From Streptomyces sp. NBC_01788 (lineage in GTDB: Bacteria; Actinomycetota; Actinomycetes; Streptomycetales; Streptomycetaceae): 64,000 nt of DNA. The DNA lies in NCBI RefSeq assembly GCF_035917575.1, contig NZ_CP109090.1, positions 2,170,001 to 2,234,000 of the forward strand. The letters run 5' to 3'. How positions within the stretch are numbered: position 1 is the stretch's first letter; each line of letters starts with the position of its first letter. A program made the translations under genes and the position numbers. The notes under the pieces are model-generated. The model searched no databases, had not been told where the DNA came from, and was given only the letters and a program-made list of their open reading frames with translations. This document shows positions 62,308 to 64,000 of the stretch, piece by piece.

Positions 62308-64000
62308 ATGCCGTTGAACCGCCGGAAGTTTCTGACGAAGTCCGCCGCCACCGGGGCGGGGGTGGCGCTGACCGGCGCCGTAGCGGCTCCGGCGGCCGAG
62401 GCAGCGCCCGCCGCTGCCGCCGCGGCGGGCCAGAAGGCCGAGAAGCCGGGCAAGCGCTACTCCCTGACCGTCATGGGCACGACCGACCTGCACGGGCACG
62501 TGTTCAACTGGGACTACTTCAAGAACGGCGAGTACAGCGACGCGGCGGGCAACGCCCAGGGTCTGGCCCGGGTCTCGACGCTGGTGGACCAGGTCCGCAA
62601 GGAGAAGGGCCGTGACCACACGCTGCTCCTGGACGCCGGTGACACGATTCAGGGCACCCCGCTGACGTACTACTACGCGAAGGTGGACCCGATCACCGCC
62701 AAGCGTGGTCCGGTGCACCCGATGGCCAAGGCGATGAACGCCATCGGGTACGACGCGGTGGCGCTCGGCAACCACGAGTTCAACTACGGCATCGAGACGC
62801 TGCGCAAGTTCGAGGAGCAGTGCGACTTCCCGCTGCTCGGCGCGAACGCGGTGGACCACAAGACGCGGAAGCCGGCCTTCCCGCCGTACTTCATCAAGAA
62901 GTTCCACCAGCCGGGCGCCGCGCCGGTGACGGTGGCCGTGCTGGGTCTGACCAACCCGGGCATCGCGATCTGGGACAAGGCCTACGTCCAGGGCAAGTTG
63001 GACTTCCCGGGTCTTGAGGAGCAGGCCGCGAAGTGGGTGCCCAAGCTGCGTTCGATGGGCGCGGACGTGGTCATCGTCTCGGCGCACTCGGGCACGTCCG
63101 GCACCTCGTCGTACGGCGACCAGCTCCCGTACGTGGAGGACGCCGCCGCGAACATCGCGCGGCAGGTGCCCGGCATCGACGCGATCCTGGTGGGCCACGC
63201 GCACAAGGAGATCGCGGAGCTGAAGGTCGTCAACGAGAAGACCGGCAGGACGGTCGTGCTGTCGGAGCCCCTGTGCTACGCCGAGCGGCTCTCCCTGTTC
63301 GACATCGAGCTGGTGTTCGCCAAGGGCAAGTGGGAGGTGGAGTCGGTCTCCGCCTCGCTGCGCAACACCAACACCGTCGCCGACGACCCGAAGATCACCA
63401 AGCTGCTCAAGGACGAGCACGCGAAGGTCGTGAAGTACGTCAACCAGGTGGTCGGCCGGGCGACGGAGACCCTCACCACGGTCGACGCCCGCTACAAGGA
63501 CGCCCCGATCATCGACCTGATCAACAAGGTGCAGGAGGACGTGGTGAAGGCCGCGCTGGCGGGCACGCAGTACGCCGCGCTGCCGGTCGTCTCGCAGGCC
63601 TCCCCCTTCTCGCGCACCTCCGAGATCCCGGCCGGCAACGTGACGATCCGGGACCTGTCGAGCCTGTACGTGTACGACAACACGCTGGTCGCCAAGCTGA
63701 TGACGGGTGGCCAGCTGCGGGCGTACCTGGAGTACTCGGCGGAGTACTTCGTGCAGACGGCCGCCGGCGCGCCGGTCGACGTGGACAAGCTGACGAACGC
63801 GGGCGGCCGCCCGGACTACAACTACGACTACGTGTCGGGCCTTCAGTACGACATCGACATCGCCCAGCCGGCCGGTTCGCGGATCAAGAACCTGACGTTC
63901 GGCGGTGCGCCGCTGGACGACGCCCAGGAGTTCGTGATGGCGGTGAACAACTACCGGGCCAACGGTGGTGGCGCCTTCCCGTACGTGGCCTCGGCGAAGG
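62308..64000 (+). CDS. Tat-exported 5'-nucleotidase family metallophosphatase (partial, cut by window end)
   Basis: The frame is open from ATG 62308 to the window end (564 codons). A Tat signal peptide NRRKFLTKSAATGAGVALTGAVA is followed by a calcineurin-like metallophosphatase domain (MGTTDLHGHVFNWDYF, LLLDAGDTIQGTPL, GYDAVALGNHEFNYG, VIVSAHSG, ILVGHAHKEI) and the 5'-nucleotidase C-terminal domain (DAPIIDLINKVQEDVVKAALAG, EIPAGNVTIRDLSSLYVYDNTL). It hydrolyses extracellular nucleotides, likely as 5'-nucleotidase or 2',3'-cyclic phosphodiesterase. A GAGGAGAA ribosome site precedes the start by 6 nt. Confidence 0.92.
   Translation, partial: MPLNRRKFLTKSAATGAGVALTGAVAAPAAEAAPAAAAAAGQKAEKPGKRYSLTVMGTTDLHGHVFNWDYFKNGEYSDAAGNAQGLARVSTLVDQVRKEKGRDHTLLLDAGDTIQGTPLTYYYAKVDPITAKRGPVHPMAKAMNAIGYDAVALGNHEFNYGIETLRKFEEQCDFPLLGANAVDHKTRKPAFPPYFIKKFHQPGAAPVTVAVLGLTNPGIAIWDKAYVQGKLDFPGLEEQAAKWVPKLRSMGADVVIVSAHSGTSGTSSYGDQLPYVEDAAANIARQVPGIDAILVGHAHKEIAELKVVNEKTGRTVVLSEPLCYAERLSLFDIELVFAKGKWEVESVSASLRNTNTVADDPKITKLLKDEHAKVVKYVNQVVGRATETLTTVDARYKDAPIIDLINKVQEDVVKAALAGTQYAALPVVSQASPFSRTSEIPAGNVTIRDLSSLYVYDNTLVAKLMTGGQLRAYLEYSAEYFVQTAAGAPVDVDKLTNAGGRPDYNYDYVSGLQYDIDIAQPAGSRIKNLTFGGAPLDDAQEFVMAVNNYRANGGGAFPYVASAK

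Overview
The window is chromosomal DNA from a Streptomyces. Evidence for this is very high GC with strong third-position bias, GTG and TTG starts, Streptomyces-typical families (DUF397, DUF5753, DUF6343, DUF2293, DUF4184, TerD and an ANTAR regulator), close similarity of the encoded AroQ to what I recall of the S. coelicolor enzyme, and a gene order that I recall as the S. coelicolor uvrA-uvrB-rpsA-polA-liv-pyk core segment. No database was searched. Most of it is vertically inherited core genome; the accessory signals are small repeats, one deletion fusion and one tRNA-linked endonuclease gene.

Layout. 1-1.7 kb: two small enzymes separated by a MITE-like inverted-repeat element. 1.7-9.7 kb (minus): aroQ, a Ca2+/H+ antiporter, TerC, a TerD fusion protein, TerD and uvrB; together a metal/tellurite-stress type module beside excision repair. 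9.7-20.7 kb: MHYT membrane sensor, glycerophosphodiesterase, ogt, the psuG-psuK pseudouridine degradation pair, a methyltransferase, corA, a uridine-kinase-like protein, a DUF2293 gene, a lone gltD-like subunit and a DUF574-type methyltransferase, with three blocks of tandem repeats. 20.8-23.5 kb: an XRE/DUF397 regulator pair divergent from an anti-sigma-type ATPase, with two inverted repeats in the shared promoter region. 23.7-28.6 kb: MFS exporter, then an ABC ATPase gene that runs directly into a 5'-truncated phosphoesterase gene. 28.7-35.5 kb: housekeeping enzymes including proline iminopeptidase, a family 5-like uracil-DNA glycosylase, an S4 protein, coaE and a PAC2 protein. 35.6-45 kb: rpsA, hrpB, a lytic transglycosylase, DUF4184. 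45-52 kb: polA, a YdeP/FdhF-like oxidoreductase, a thioesterase. 52.2-58 kb: the complete branched-chain amino acid ABC operon livK-H-M-G-F. 58-64 kb: ANTAR response regulator, an odd tRNA gene, a LAGLIDADG-type protein, pyk, a SIMPL protein and the start of a Tat-exported 5'-nucleotidase family enzyme cut by the window end.

Cross-cutting themes. Three DNA-repair genes (uvrB, ogt, polA) carry the same damage-response promoter (TTGTCAGTGGC-N6-TANNNT type, the RecA-independent PafBC motif) placed so that the transcript starts at or next to the start codon. Several other genes also look leaderless. The observation I rate highest is the tRNA-like gene at 58885-58959: a class I body with an anticodon that reads CAA, followed 107 bp later by a HTH-LAGLIDADG protein gene.
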